Positions 1 to 8,696 of a DNA stretch of 45,223 nucleotides are shown in pieces; position 1 is the first letter of the stretch; the number at the start of each line of letters is the position of its first letter. The notes under the pieces were generated by a model. That model was given only the letters and a program-made list of their open reading frames with translations. It was not told the origin of the DNA and did no database searches. Made by a program: the position numbers and the translations under genes. The DNA lies in IMG/VR virus record IMGVR_UViG_3300045975_000215, positions 1 to 45,223 of that record, one strand, 5' to 3'. Source of the DNA: a virus.

Positions 1-127
1 CAGCGAGCCGGCGAGACGGATGCCGAGTTCAAGGTGCGGTCCCAAGGGGCGCTGAGTCAACAACAGGCCATCATGACGACGATCAGCGCCCTTGTGGGGA
101 CCGTTGGGCGGACGCTTCAGATCTTCG
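1..127. repeat. Terminal direct repeat, left copy (circular overlap)
   Basis: The first 127 bases are identical to the last 127 (45097-45223). The repeat lies inside the tape measure gene and keeps its frame. This is what an assembler leaves when it walks round a circular or circularly permuted molecule; 127 is a common largest k-mer size in short-read assemblers. The unique genome is therefore 45,096 bp. Confidence 0.95.
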
Positions 128-1830
128 CTGACGCGCAGAAGGGAAAGGCGCCATCGGTCGTCGGGACGATCCTGAGCTTTGGCGTGACCGGCGCGACGAT
201 CGGTTCTCTGTTCCCCGGCCTCGGGACGATCATCGGCGCCGCCATCGGTGTCATCGCCGGAGCGATTGTCGGCGTCCTCGGTCAGGCGAAGGCGAAGGCT
301 CAGCAGCCCTACGCCGCCTACGGCATCGAGGGCGGCGTGCCCTACGTCCGCCCGTTCGAGGGCATGGAGCGGAATTTCCTCAACGTCTCCGCGCAGCAGC
401 AGCACGACATGATCCGGCAGATGACGGAGACCCTGGAGGACACGCAGAACCAGTACATCAGCCTGCTACTGAAATTTCCGAAAAACATCTACGACGGCGT
501 CGTCGCGGGCATCACCGCCGAGAGCTACGGCCCGACGATGACGCAGTGGAAGAACATCGGCGCTTCGTTCCTCCACTATCTGGTCGGCGCGGCCACCGGT
601 TGGGGCCAATGGGCGAGGTGGGCCGGAGCAGCCGACCGGTGGCGCCAGCAGGGGGAGGGCGGCGAGATCGGCAATCCGCTGGAAGGTCCCGGTGCAGCTC
701 GTCGCGCTGCCCGCGAACAGTGGATGTCGGACTTCCAGAACTGGGTCAACAACACGCTGCCGCAGCAGATCATCGACACCTTCAAGGAGCCGCTGGCCCG
801 CGGGTTCGAGGAGCTGGGCCTCGATGCGGAACGGTTCGCTCAGATCTGGGATCGCATCCGCGACATCGAGCCGAAGGAGGCCATCGAGACACTGAACAAG
901 CTGTTCGATGCCCTGTCGGCGTTCAAGGGCTTCGAGGAGTGGGTGCCGACGACGGCTTCGCTCTACGGCGGTCCGGGGTTCCAGTTCGGCGGCGGCGCGC
1001 TGGATCAGGCGCGGGCTCAGAACACCCAGTCGTTCGCGGATGCGCTGGCGCAGGCCGACGTCTCGCTGTACGCGATGGGCGAGACGATGACCATGCTGAT
1101 CGGTCCCGATCAGGTCGCGGCGGCGAAGGAGTGGGGCGACGCGCTGCTTCAACGCCAGAAGGCGGTGCAGGAGTTCTTCCAGCAGATCGCGAAGGCGATC
1201 GACAACGTCTACGCCTCGTACCAGAAGTCCATCCGCGAGCTGACCCTGGAGGGCATGGTCACGCCCGAGGGCGCCCCGGACACTCAGGCCCAGATCAACT
1301 TCCTCAAGACGTACGCGGACCAGCTATGGGGTCAGATCCAGCGAGCGACCACCCCAGAGCAGGTGACCCAGTACTCGCAGGAGTTGCAGGAGACGATCCT
1401 CCGGATCAAGCAGCTCGGCGGGACGATGGGCGCGGACGCGGCGGAGGCATACCGAAAGTGGGCGATCGAGCAACTGACGCGGGCGCAAGACCTCGTCGTC
1501 GACCAGCTTGAGAAGCTCGCCCAGGACGTCGCGGACCAGAATCAAGCGTTCCTCGATTCGATCGAGGACTTCATCGAGGCGTTCCGCAACGCGACCGCCG
1601 CGATCAACGAAACGACCGACACGACTACGACGACGACTGAGGAGGGGCCGCCGCCGCGACCGACCGGGCCGCGGTGGCATCCTGGCGACCCGGGACCAGG
1701 CCGCGGCGCGCCGCCGGGACCGCCGATGACCGGCGAGCTGCACGTCTACGTCAACGGCGAGTACTCCGAGACGGTCGTGCTGGAGCAGAGCTACGTCAAG
1801 CGCACGCGGGCGGCGCGGGGGAGGAGATAG
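1..1830 (+). CDS. Tail tape measure protein, C-terminal part (gene begins at 43873 across the circle join)
   Basis: This is the C-terminal 609 codons of a 1,017-residue protein whose start is at 43873; base 1 is a first codon position in the same frame. Tape measure proteins fill the tail tube, set its length and help DNA cross the host membrane. A long hydrophobic Gly/Ala/Ile stretch is encoded at about 160-285 (residues about 461-503 of the joined protein), typical of the membrane-active part of such proteins. Helical, Gln- and Glu-rich sequence follows, ending in a Thr-rich and Pro/Gly-rich linker (1615-1730) and a short basic tail. It stops one base-step before the next tail gene. The role is inferred from length, composition and position between tail chaperones and tail-tip genes. 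Confidence 0.85.
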   Translation, partial: QRAGETDAEFKVRSQGALSQQQAIMTTISALVGTVGRTLQIFADAQKGKAPSVVGTILSFGVTGATIGSLFPGLGTIIGAAIGVIAGAIVGVLGQAKAKAQQPYAAYGIEGGVPYVRPFEGMERNFLNVSAQQQHDMIRQMTETLEDTQNQYISLLLKFPKNIYDGVVAGITAESYGPTMTQWKNIGASFLHYLVGAATGWGQWARWAGAADRWRQQGEGGEIGNPLEGPGAARRAAREQWMSDFQNWVNNTLPQQIIDTFKEPLARGFEELGLDAERFAQIWDRIRDIEPKEAIETLNKLFDALSAFKGFEEWVPTTASLYGGPGFQFGGGALDQARAQNTQSFADALAQADVSLYAMGETMTMLIGPDQVAAAKEWGDALLQRQKAVQEFFQQIAKAIDNVYASYQKSIRELTLEGMVTPEGAPDTQAQINFLKTYADQLWGQIQRATTPEQVTQYSQELQETILRIKQLGGTMGADAAEAYRKWAIEQLTRAQDLVVDQLEKLAQDVADQNQAFLDSIEDFIEAFRNATAAINETTDTTTTTTEEGPPPRPTGPRWHPGDPGPGRGAPPGPPMTGELHVYVNGEYSETVVLEQSYVKRTRAARGRR

Positions 1831-2577
1831 ATGCCGCGCACGGTCGGGCTGCCGCCGTCATGGTTCGCCGATTCGATGGTCCACCGGGCGTTCTACGTCA
1901 AGATGGAGTTCCCCTCGCCGATCGGAACGAAGCGGTGGACGACGAAGCAGATCCTCGCGGGCAGCGAGTCGCGGGATCTCGAGGGCAGTTCCGAGACGTG
2001 GGACGCGACGAAGGCGTGGGAGCCGGGGACGATCGAGGCCGGAACGACGTCGGTCCTCCAGGTCAACGATGTCTCGTTTGGCAACGCCGACAACCAGTTC
2101 TCCGACCTGGCCTACCTCGCCGGGGGCGTCCGCGATGTGGCGATCACGCTCTGGTGCGTCGGGTTCCACCGGACGACCGGCGCGGACGTGGGCTCGTTCG
2201 TGCTGTTCGCGGGCCGGATGGATCGGATGGAGGGCGGCGAGCAGATCCGCGTCTCGATCATCCCGCACAAGCAGCCGTTCCTCTCGCCGTTCCCGCGCCG
2301 CCGGTTCACGACGGCCTTCGGCTTCCTGTGGCTGCCGCCGCCCAACTTCAAGATCGTTTGGGGCTCGCCGGTAAACCTCGCGGGCGCGTCGGATCGGCAG
2401 ACGAACACCGTCATCCAGAATCCGTACCTCTTCCCGCCGCCGGGGGACATAGAAGCGCCGGGGCGCCGTCAGCCGCCGATCACGGTGCCGAATCACGGAA
2501 AGCCAGGGGAGCCTCCTCCACGCCCCCTGGACTGGGATGCTGGTCCGACTCATCAGCCACCGACGAGGGGAAGATGA
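1831..2577 (+). CDS. Minor tail protein (distal tail/tip region)
   Basis: A 248-residue protein directly after the tape measure, with a good GAGGAGA ribosome site before its ATG. The sequence looks beta-rich and globular, with many aromatic residues, and has a Pro-rich C-terminal tail. No signal peptide or membrane segment is visible. In siphoviruses and gene transfer agents this position holds distal tail or baseplate-hub proteins, such as the DUF2163 and DUF2460 types. The next gene looks DUF2460-like, so this one probably fills the partner slot. I do not recognise a specific motif, so the role rests on synteny. It overlaps the next start by four bases. Confidence 0.6.
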   Translation: MPRTVGLPPSWFADSMVHRAFYVKMEFPSPIGTKRWTTKQILAGSESRDLEGSSETWDATKAWEPGTIEAGTTSVLQVNDVSFGNADNQFSDLAYLAGGVRDVAITLWCVGFHRTTGADVGSFVLFAGRMDRMEGGEQIRVSIIPHKQPFLSPFPRRRFTTAFGFLWLPPPNFKIVWGSPVNLAGASDRQTNTVIQNPYLFPPPGDIEAPGRRQPPITVPNHGKPGEPPPRPLDWDAGPTHQPPTRGR

Positions 2578-3194
2578 CAGCACCGACCACGTACTTTCCC
2601 GACGTCGTTTATAAGATCGGCTTCCAGCACTCGCGCCGCTGGTCTACCCGCGTCTCGCCCGAGGGTCCGAGCGGGCGCGTGCAGCGGTTCAAGGAATGGA
2701 CGACGCCGAAACGGCGGATGACCCTGACCGTCCTCGGCATCGGCGGCACTTCGTTCTCCGTATCGGCGACGACGATCAAGACCGTCCGCAACTTCCTCTA
2801 CGGCGTCGCGGGCCGCTACGGCAGCTTCTACATCTTCAACCCGCGGGCGGAGGACTACGACCACGTCGGCGATCCGCAGCAGACGCTCGTCGGGACGTAC
2901 TCGGCGTGGCCGATGGTCTGCCCGTTCAAGGGCGGGGCGATCACGACGGTCTATGACGACGGGGTTGCGCTGTCCACCTTCGGAACGGACTCGAACGGTG
3001 CTGGGGGCGAGACGCGGATCACCACGAGCTCGCCGACGCCGGCGGGCGGCTCGATCATCACGGTTGACGTGACTGGGGCGAAGGAGCGGATCCCGGTCAT
3101 CCAGCTCGACGACACGGATGACTTCGCTTTCGACTGGACCGCCGCGCAGCCGCCGACCGAGATCGCGCTGGACCTGGAGGAGGACTTTGGCTAA
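2574..3194 (+). CDS. Tail protein resembling DUF2460 family
   Basis: A 206-residue protein starting at the ATG that overlaps the previous stop. The first 100 residues follow the DUF2460 pattern: an FPD start, a strand ending in STRV about 20 residues later, an SGR turn, then a segment resembling 'LRNFLYGVAGRYGSFYIFNP', where the family matches a terminus of a tail-tube domain to the length of a fill-in. In gene transfer agents this family lies between the tape measure and the tail-tip hub and is thought to be a distal tail component. The C-terminal half is a separate beta-rich domain. Its last codons contain the ribosome site for the next gene. Family assignment is by eye. Confidence 0.6.
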   Translation: MTAPTTYFPDVVYKIGFQHSRRWSTRVSPEGPSGRVQRFKEWTTPKRRMTLTVLGIGGTSFSVSATTIKTVRNFLYGVAGRYGSFYIFNPRAEDYDHVGDPQQTLVGTYSAWPMVCPFKGGAITTVYDDGVALSTFGTDSNGAGGETRITTSSPTPAGGSIITVDVTGAKERIPVIQLDDTDDFAFDWTAAQPPTEIALDLEEDFG

Positions 3195-6159
3195 GCGCCA
3201 GAAGCCGATCCTGGCCGACGAGGTCCGGCAGCGGCAGGAGCGCGGCGTCGTCTACATCCAGATCGACGACCGAGGGCAGCGTGGCGGGATCGGCGATCCG
3301 CCGGACGGTCCGGACGGGCGACAGCCGCAGTCGGGCCTCGAGACGACCGGCGGCGCTGGTCAGGCGCAGAACCGCGAGCTGACGGTCAACGCGGCGGAGG
3401 GCGCGGTGCCGGTCATCTTCGGCGGCAACATCGACGTCGGCGGCTACGTCATCTACGCGGCGGTCAAGCAGGTCGCCGGCATCGGGAAGCTGCTCGTCGA
3501 TTTCGCGCTCGGCGAGGGGCCGATCCACGGGATCGCGTTCATCTACATCGACGGCAAGGTGGTCTACGGCGCGACGTCGCAGATCCCCGGCGCATCGGTC
3601 GAGGTCCACCTGGGCGTGGCGGGCGACACGACATCGACCCTGATCGGCGCGGTCGAGCCGACGTACACGATCCCCGAGTACATCGCGCACGTCGCCATCA
3701 TGTTCCCGTGGCCGAACACGCAGACGGGGAACTTCGACCCGTTCGTGTTCAAGGCGACGCTCAACGGGATCACCTGCTCCCCCGTCGGCGGCGGCTCCGC
3801 GGCGTACTCGTCCAACCCCGTCCTGATCGCCCACGAGATGCTGTGCAACCCGCGTTTCGGCCCCGGCATGGACACGGCGACCGACTTCGTCGATGCGGAG
3901 TGGACGGCGGCGGTCGCCGCGTGCGACTACGACATCGATCCCGGTGCCGGGACGACGAAGCGGTGGGAGATTCACGGGCGCATCGATTCGCAGTCGACCG
4001 CCGAGGACTGGATCAACGCGGTTCTGGACCACTGCAACGGCCACATCCGCTACGCCGGCGAGAAGTACGGCATCTGGCTGGATCTGCCGCGCGCGGTCGC
4101 GCAGGACGCTACCCCGGCGGACTTCCTGTTCACAGACGAAGGCGCAGCGGCGAACCTGTCCGCGATCCCGACCGTGGTGAACAAGGGGCGAAGCGAGATG
4201 CCGACGGTCGTCATCGTGGACTTCACCGAGTACGACACGGCGACGTTCACCTGGAACGATCAGAGCGTGCAGGTGCCGGACGCGGGACCATCGGGCGACT
4301 GGATCGAGCAGCGGTACTCGAGGAAGTGGATCACCACCCGGGAGCGGGCGCGGCGGATGGCGACGTACCTCTACAACCTCGGTCAGCTCCCGCAGGACAT
4401 CAGCCTTCAGGCGTGGATGATCGGGGTGCTGCCGCTGGTCGGCGATCGGGTGAAGCTGCGGAGCGGGCGGGTGCTGCCGGGAACCGAGGTCCCGGTGGAC
4501 GTTTCCGGGGCGGTCGCGGGTGAGCAGCACGTCGTGATCACGGACCAGACTATCGGGCCGACCGGCGTCACACTGCGGGCCTCGCTCTATCGAGACGGAA
4601 CCTTCTCGGACGTGATCGACACGTCGGGGGGCGGCGGGCCGCCGTCGCAGGGCGGCAACGACCCCGACCCGCCGACCGATCTGGTCCTGACGAGCGAGAC
4701 GCAGTACGAGGACGGTTACGGCTCGACGCGAATCAAGATCGAGTGGACCCCGGCGGATGAGCCCTACACGACCTTCACGCGGATCCTCTACTCCTACCCG
4801 GATCAGGTCGGCAACACGATCTCCCTTGAGCTCGGCTCCGGCTTCCGCAACGGGCCGGTCTATATCGAGAACCCGGTGCTCGGGCGCGAGTACACGATCG
4901 ACCTGTACACCGTGCGGACGTCGACCGGTCAAGTGTCGGCGGCGGCCGAGGACATGATCACCCCGGCGATAACGCTGCCCGCGTTCATCCCGGTGGTCCC
5001 GCACATCCACGCCTCCGGCAACGTCGGCTCGGTCTGGTGGGAGAGGCCGCGAGACGAGCGGGTGACGGCGACCTACGGGTCGTCGTTCTGGACGAACAGC
5101 GGCTTCGGCAACTTCGACGCGGCGAAGGTCAACGACGGCGACGTCGGCGGCAACAAGGCGTTCGATCTGGGCGGCACGGGCGTCGGCTCGACCCTGACGC
5201 TGGACCTCGGTTCCGGCAACGACGTGAAGTTCGGGTCCGTCGTCCTGCACGTCAACAAGCAGGACGGGCTCGGCACCGGGGTCATCGTCGAGTACTCCGA
5301 CAACGGCTCGTCGTGGACGGACACGACCAACACCTACCACGTCGACTTCGCCGACACGAAGGTGGCGTACTCCTGGGACGACGCCGGGGCGCACCGCTAC
5401 TGGCGTCTGCGGAACACCGGGATCGGGGCCGACGCGACCGTCACCGTCTACGAGGTCCAGTTCGTGGAGCTGCTCGGGGCCGTGTCGCCGTTCGTGGCGG
5501 GCTACGAGATCTACGACCTGTTCTTCGTCACGTCGTCATGGGGTCCGCAGATCCTCGCCCGCACCTGGAACAATCCCGTGCCGCCGACGTCCGACTATCC
5601 GCTCGACCTGAACATCATCGGCCACAGCCAGTCGGGAGGGACGTTCATCTCCTTCGGGATCCTCGCGTTCGGCCCCTACGGCCCGTCGATCGTGCGCGGG
5701 CTGGCGAAGCCCGCCGGAATGCCGGGGGAGACCCCGGGGACCCGGCGCGACGCCGCGATCCAAGATACCGCCGTCGGTAGCCTCGTCGATCAGACCGGCA
5801 GCATCGCGATCGACGGCTTCGTCAAGGCGAAGGCGCTGCTCGGCGGACGGCGGTCGCTGACGCTCACCAACGGGAACAACAACGACATCGACATCGCGGA
5901 GACGTCCCTTCAGATCATTCAGGGGCCAACGGGGGCGTTCACGATCACCGGGATCGACAACGGCAACGACGGCCAGCGGGTGGCCTTCCACAACCCGACG
6001 ACGCAGACGATGACGTTCGCCTACAACAGCGGCAGCTCCTCGGCGGGCAACAAGATCTTCCCGCCGGGTGCCGCCGACAAGACCTACTCGACGCAGTACG
6101 CGACGGTGGAGCTGGTCTACGACGGAGCAGCAGCGGGATGGTACATCCTCGACTCGTAG
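3187..6159 (+). CDS. Tail tip / host specificity protein (lambda J-like) with FN3-like and discoidin-like domains
   Basis: A 990-residue tail-tip protein. I chose the TTG at 3187 because a strong GGAGGAGGA site (about 3175-3183) ends just before it; the upstream in-frame ATG at 3118 lies deep inside the previous gene. Residues about 60-450 resemble J-type hub proteins: a 'NPVLIAHEMLCNPRFG' block, a 'GRIDSQSTAEDWINAVLDHC' block, and a 'GDRVKL' block. About residues 500-590 look like a fibronectin type III domain. Residues about 625-760 resemble an F5/8 (discoidin) carbohydrate-binding fold, with a 'VNDGD' start, 'VEYSDNGSSW' strand and 'YWRLRNTG' end. The C-terminus (about 860-990) is a further beta-rich domain. 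It should sit at the tail tip and contact the cell surface. Confidence 0.85.
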   Translation: MAKRQKPILADEVRQRQERGVVYIQIDDRGQRGGIGDPPDGPDGRQPQSGLETTGGAGQAQNRELTVNAAEGAVPVIFGGNIDVGGYVIYAAVKQVAGIGKLLVDFALGEGPIHGIAFIYIDGKVVYGATSQIPGASVEVHLGVAGDTTSTLIGAVEPTYTIPEYIAHVAIMFPWPNTQTGNFDPFVFKATLNGITCSPVGGGSAAYSSNPVLIAHEMLCNPRFGPGMDTATDFVDAEWTAAVAACDYDIDPGAGTTKRWEIHGRIDSQSTAEDWINAVLDHCNGHIRYAGEKYGIWLDLPRAVAQDATPADFLFTDEGAAANLSAIPTVVNKGRSEMPTVVIVDFTEYDTATFTWNDQSVQVPDAGPSGDWIEQRYSRKWITTRERARRMATYLYNLGQLPQDISLQAWMIGVLPLVGDRVKLRSGRVLPGTEVPVDVSGAVAGEQHVVITDQTIGPTGVTLRASLYRDGTFSDVIDTSGGGGPPSQGGNDPDPPTDLVLTSETQYEDGYGSTRIKIEWTPADEPYTTFTRILYSYPDQVGNTISLELGSGFRNGPVYIENPVLGREYTIDLYTVRTSTGQVSAAAEDMITPAITLPAFIPVVPHIHASGNVGSVWWERPRDERVTATYGSSFWTNSGFGNFDAAKVNDGDVGGNKAFDLGGTGVGSTLTLDLGSGNDVKFGSVVLHVNKQDGLGTGVIVEYSDNGSSWTDTTNTYHVDFADTKVAYSWDDAGAHRYWRLRNTGIGADATVTVYEVQFVELLGAVSPFVAGYEIYDLFFVTSSWGPQILARTWNNPVPPTSDYPLDLNIIGHSQSGGTFISFGILAFGPYGPSIVRGLAKPAGMPGETPGTRRDAAIQDTAVGSLVDQTGSIAIDGFVKAKALLGGRRSLTLTNGNNNDIDIAETSLQIIQGPTGAFTITGIDNGNDGQRVAFHNPTTQTMTFAYNSGSSSAGNKIFPPGAADKTYSTQYATVELVYDGAAAGWYILDS

Positions 6160-6458
6160 CGGTCGCGCTCTGCGCGGCGGTTGCCTCCTGCCGGACGGCG
6201 GGTGAGTCGCAGCGAATGGAAATCGGCGCGGCGCTGAACGTCTACAAGGCCAAGCGGGACGCCTACGCCGTCGCGTGCATCCCGACGACGCCGGACAAGG
6301 CGGGTTCGTGCTGGCGCTGGCGCGATGGCCTCGCCGACTGCTACGCGCGAATCGGCGCCGCGACGAAGGCCGCGAAGCTTGGCGACGCGAAGCCGCAGCT
6401 CGACGCGATGGAGAAGGCGTGCGACGGCGCGCCGTCTGCCCTGCCGGAGATGCCATGA
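6138..6458 (+). CDS. Small predicted lipoprotein (possible spanin subunit or surface-exclusion protein)
   Basis: A 106-residue protein beginning inside the last codons of the tail-tip gene. The N-terminus is a short lipoprotein signal: one Arg, a hydrophobic run, then the lipobox VASC with Cys18 as the lipidation site. The mature part has four more Cys (in segments around ACIPTT, SCWRW, DCYAR and ACDG) and is predicted to be mostly helical. Phage lipoproteins placed before lysis genes are often outer-membrane spanins or exclusion proteins; which one this is cannot be told from sequence. A lipobox fits either a diderm host or a lipoprotein-bearing monoderm host. Confidence 0.6.
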   Translation: MVHPRLVAVALCAAVASCRTAGESQRMEIGAALNVYKAKRDAYAVACIPTTPDKAGSCWRWRDGLADCYARIGAATKAAKLGDAKPQLDAMEKACDGAPSALPEMP

Positions 6459-6628
6459 CGGATGAGGTGATAGTGAATCCGGGCTTCACAATCTTGGGTG
6501 CCAAGTACCCGTGCGGGTGCGAGTGGATGACGGATGCCAACGGGATCGTGACTGAGGAGCGTTGCGAGGACCATCCGCCAGGCACCAGTTTCGCTGGGAT
6601 TCGCACGCCAGAGACGGATCTGCAATGA
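6455..6628 (+). CDS. Small Cys-containing protein, unknown function
   Basis: A 57-residue protein in a four-base overlap chain (ATGA at both ends) between the lipoprotein and the next small gene. It carries a 'PCGCEW' motif and a later 'RCEDH', a pattern resembling a small zinc-binding knuckle. No signal peptide is visible. I do not recognise a family. Coupled start and stop codons on both sides make it likely to be translated. Confidence 0.5.
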   Translation: MTDEVIVNPGFTILGAKYPCGCEWMTDANGIVTEERCEDHPPGTSFAGIRTPETDLQ

Positions 6629-6849
6629 CGGATCTCGGCGCACTTCTCGGCAACATCCTGTCCGGCCCGTACGCGGGGCTGTTGACGGCGCTGCTCCAGC
6701 TGCTCGGCTCGGCCGAGGGGCAGAAGGCGCTCAACCGGCTGCTGGGCGAAGCCGGCGTGACTCAGGAAATGTTGGAGGCCGCGCTGCGGGAGATCGGCCC
6801 GCCGCCCGACCCGACCGTGCCGCGACCGATCAGAAAAGGGGAATGGTGA
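6625..6849 (+). CDS. Small protein, unknown function
   Basis: A 74-residue protein starting at an ATG that overlaps the previous stop. The first 50 residues would form two amphipathic helices rich in Leu, Gly and Ala; the C-terminus is Pro-rich and basic. It overlaps the membrane-protein gene that follows by up to seven bases. It belongs to the run of small lysis-region genes, but nothing in its sequence gives a function. Confidence 0.5.
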   Translation: MTDLGALLGNILSGPYAGLLTALLQLLGSAEGQKALNRLLGEAGVTQEMLEAALREIGPPPDPTVPRPIRKGEW

Positions 6850-7028
6850 TGATCTCGCTTCTGATCGTCGTCCTGATCCTCGGCTTGATCGCGTGGGCGA
6901 TCGGCGCGTTGCCGGTCGCGCAGCCGTTCCGCACGATCGCTTACGTCATCCTTGTCATCATCCTGCTGCTCGTCCTGCTCCAGGCCGTGGGGCTCGTGTC
7001 GGTCCATCAACCCGTGATTCTCAGATAG
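6843..7028 (+). CDS. Small membrane protein with two transmembrane segments
   Basis: A 61-residue protein made almost wholly of two hydrophobic helices (residues about 3-22 and 32-54) split by a short polar turn. It could start at the ATG at 6843 or the one at 6849. The look is that of small two-helix proteins such as Thivi_2564-type membrane proteins, found in phages and bacteria, and also of small holins. It is one of several membrane proteins upstream of the peptidase, so a part in lysis is plausible but unproven. Confidence 0.55.
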   Translation: MVMISLLIVVLILGLIAWAIGALPVAQPFRTIAYVILVIILLLVLLQAVGLVSVHQPVILR

Positions 7029-7035
7029 GAAAGCC

Positions 7036-7623
7036 ATGCCGCTCGTTAGATGCGTCAACGGCCATTTTTACGCTGAGTCTTCTGATTGCCGCGCTTGCCG
7101 ACGGCCGCCTCGGCGTAAGCAGCAGTGCAACTACGGTCATCCGAGCAGTCGCTACAAGCACTACGCTGGGCCGAACGGATCTGTTAACGGCTCTTGCCTT
7201 GACTGCAACAAGAACGCGAACAGAAGCTTTCGTTCCAGACATCCCGAGGCCCAGCATCGTTACTACCTCAGATGGAAAGACAAGAATCCGGAGAGTTATC
7301 GTCGCCGTCTCGACATCAGCCACGAGTCCAAGCGCCAACTGAAAGAAGAACTCATCGCAGCTTATGGCGGCTGTTGTGCTTGCTGTGGTGAGTCGACCTT
7401 TGAATTTCTAAGCATCGACCATACAGATCAGGTTGGCAGGAGACACAGGCGCGAGGTCAAGGGCGGCCACAATATCTACAAGTGGCTGAAAAAACGGGGA
7501 TTCCCAAGAGCAGGCTTCCAGTTACTTTGTTTCAACTGTAATTCTGCTCTCGGGTTTTACGGCAAATGTCCGCATAGAGAAACGACACGTCCGGTCATCC
7601 GAAAGGGAGGCGCAATCCAATGA
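7036..7623 (+). CDS. HNH endonuclease (free-standing homing type)
   Basis: A 195-residue protein with three N-terminal Cys/His pairs ('CRAC', 'QCNYGH', 'SCLDC') and a C-terminal HNH-like nuclease core: 'CCACCGE' (about residues 113-119), 'LSIDHTD', then 'LLCFNCNSALGFYG' and 'CPHRE'. HNH enzymes cut DNA using a beta-beta-alpha metal site; free-standing copies in phages usually act as homing endonucleases. An AGGAAAG site lies before the ATG. The base composition is clearly less GC-rich than its neighbours, and the gene splits a run of small lysis-region genes, which points to recent arrival. Its end overlaps the next start by four bases. Confidence 0.85.
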   Translation: MPLVRCVNGHFYAESSDCRACRRPPRRKQQCNYGHPSSRYKHYAGPNGSVNGSCLDCNKNANRSFRSRHPEAQHRYYLRWKDKNPESYRRRLDISHESKRQLKEELIAAYGGCCACCGESTFEFLSIDHTDQVGRRHRREVKGGHNIYKWLKKRGFPRAGFQLLCFNCNSALGFYGKCPHRETTRPVIRKGGAIQ

Positions 7624-7970
7624 TCGTCCCGACAGCGTTATTGGCAAAGCTGGCAGCGATTCTCGTTTCTGCTGGAATCGTGTATTCCGCGATAAATGGT
7701 CTGAAGGACCAGTTCCCGAACTGGACTGCCGCGCACCCGAAGAGCCTGAAGGCGTTCAACGCGATCGGCTCGCTCGCCGCGGCACTGCTCGTTTGCATCG
7801 GCGGGCATCAGCCGACCGCCGACAAGCCGATCCTCGAACTGATCCCGTGCGTCCTCACGGCCGCGATGACGTTCCTGGTCGCGAGCGGGTTCCACGAGGC
7901 GAAGTCCTCGGCAGACACCGCGCGTGCATCCTCAACGGTGTCCGAATTCAAGGAAGCCGAGAAGAAGTAA
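7620..7970 (+). CDS. Holin-like membrane protein
   Basis: A 116-residue protein with hydrophobic segments at about residues 7-24, 47-64 and 75-90 and a short charged C-terminal tail. Size, three-helix layout and position three genes before the peptidase fit a holin, which would let the endolysin out by opening the inner membrane. No family signature was recognised. It starts at the ATG overlapping the HNH stop, so it is likely translated by coupling. Two further membrane proteins follow, so the holin role could lie with any of them. Confidence 0.5.
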   Translation: MIVPTALLAKLAAILVSAGIVYSAINGLKDQFPNWTAAHPKSLKAFNAIGSLAAALLVCIGGHQPTADKPILELIPCVLTAAMTFLVASGFHEAKSSADTARASSTVSEFKEAEKK

Positions 7971-8058
7971 AGGGGGTGACGTGAGTGCGCGACGAGTCGT
8001 TGCGATCGGGTGGTACGACCGGCGGCGACATCCGCGTGCGCTGGGGGAGACTCGCATC

Positions 8059-8415
8059 GTGAGCGAGCAGCAGCAGACGAACGGGCGGGATGCGGTCGGC
8101 TTCTTCACCGTCGGCAAGCTGCTCTTCCCGTTCGTCGCCATCATGACGGCGCTGCTGACGGCGCACACGCTCGTCATGAAGTCGATGTGGACGGAGACGA
8201 TCGACGAGCGGCTGACCCGGCAGACGGTCAGCCGGATCGAGTACGACATCCGCCGGGCCGAGCTGGAGAAGGCGTTCACAAAGATGGAGTTCGTCGACGC
8301 GGGGCAGACGAGCGACGTCGCCAAGCTGCAACAGCGGGTCGATGAGCTTCAGGGTGAGCTGCGCGCTATCCGCGAGCGGCAGGAGCGGGTGATGCGAACG
8401 CTCCAGCTGAAATGA
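8059..8415 (+). CDS. Membrane protein with C-terminal coiled coil
   Basis: A 118-residue protein with a hydrophobic helix at about residues 15-38 and a long charged helix rich in Glu, Arg and Gln afterwards, giving a coiled coil. I prefer the GTG at 8059 because a GGGGAGA site sits eight bases before it. An in-frame GTG at 7981, closer to the previous gene, would add 26 residues but has its purine run nearly touching the start. The layout (one anchor, long periplasm-type coiled coil) resembles inner-membrane spanins or antiholin-like proteins. It overlaps the next gene by four bases. Confidence 0.5.
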   Translation: MSEQQQTNGRDAVGFFTVGKLLFPFVAIMTALLTAHTLVMKSMWTETIDERLTRQTVSRIEYDIRRAELEKAFTKMEFVDAGQTSDVAKLQQRVDELQGELRAIRERQERVMRTLQLK

Positions 8416-8696
8416 CCGAGACGGACGACGCGATCAAGATCTTCCGCGCCGTGCCGACGTGGGCGAAGCTCGTCGGCGCGGTCGCCGCGATCATCACCTC
8501 GCTCTACGCCGGGATTCGCTTCATCGTCCGCACGGAGATCCGCGACGGGATCGAGGCGTGGGAGAAGGAGCGGGACTCCCGTCGCAACGGCTGGCAGCAG
8601 CAGGCGCGGGACCGCATCCAGAAGGAGCTGGACGAAGTGAAGCGGAAGCTTGAGAAGCTCGACGACCGGATCGACGCGGTGGAGCGAGGCCGATGA
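8412..8696 (+). CDS. Membrane-anchored coiled-coil protein (spanin- or holin-like)
   Basis: A 94-residue protein with a short polar N-terminus, one hydrophobic helix (residues about 19-39), and a highly charged C-terminal helix with heptad-like spacing ('ELDEVKRKLEKLDDRI'). It starts at an ATG overlapping the previous stop and ends overlapping the peptidase start, so it is tightly coupled to the endolysin. Phage proteins of this form directly before an endolysin are commonly holins or i-spanins. The exact role cannot be settled here. Confidence 0.55.
   Translation: MTETDDAIKIFRAVPTWAKLVGAVAAIITSLYAGIRFIVRTEIRDGIEAWEKERDSRRNGWQQQARDRIQKELDEVKRKLEKLDDRIDAVERGR

Noticed and set aside
1-127. Physical terminal redundancy of virion DNA
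   Set aside because: It lies in the middle of the tape measure gene and is exactly an assembler k-mer length; an assembly overlap is the simpler explanation.
3097-5394. Long open frame on the minus strand
   Set aside because: It lies opposite the tail-tip gene, is Arg/Val/Asp-rich with low complexity, and has no ribosome site. It is a GC-rich shadow frame.
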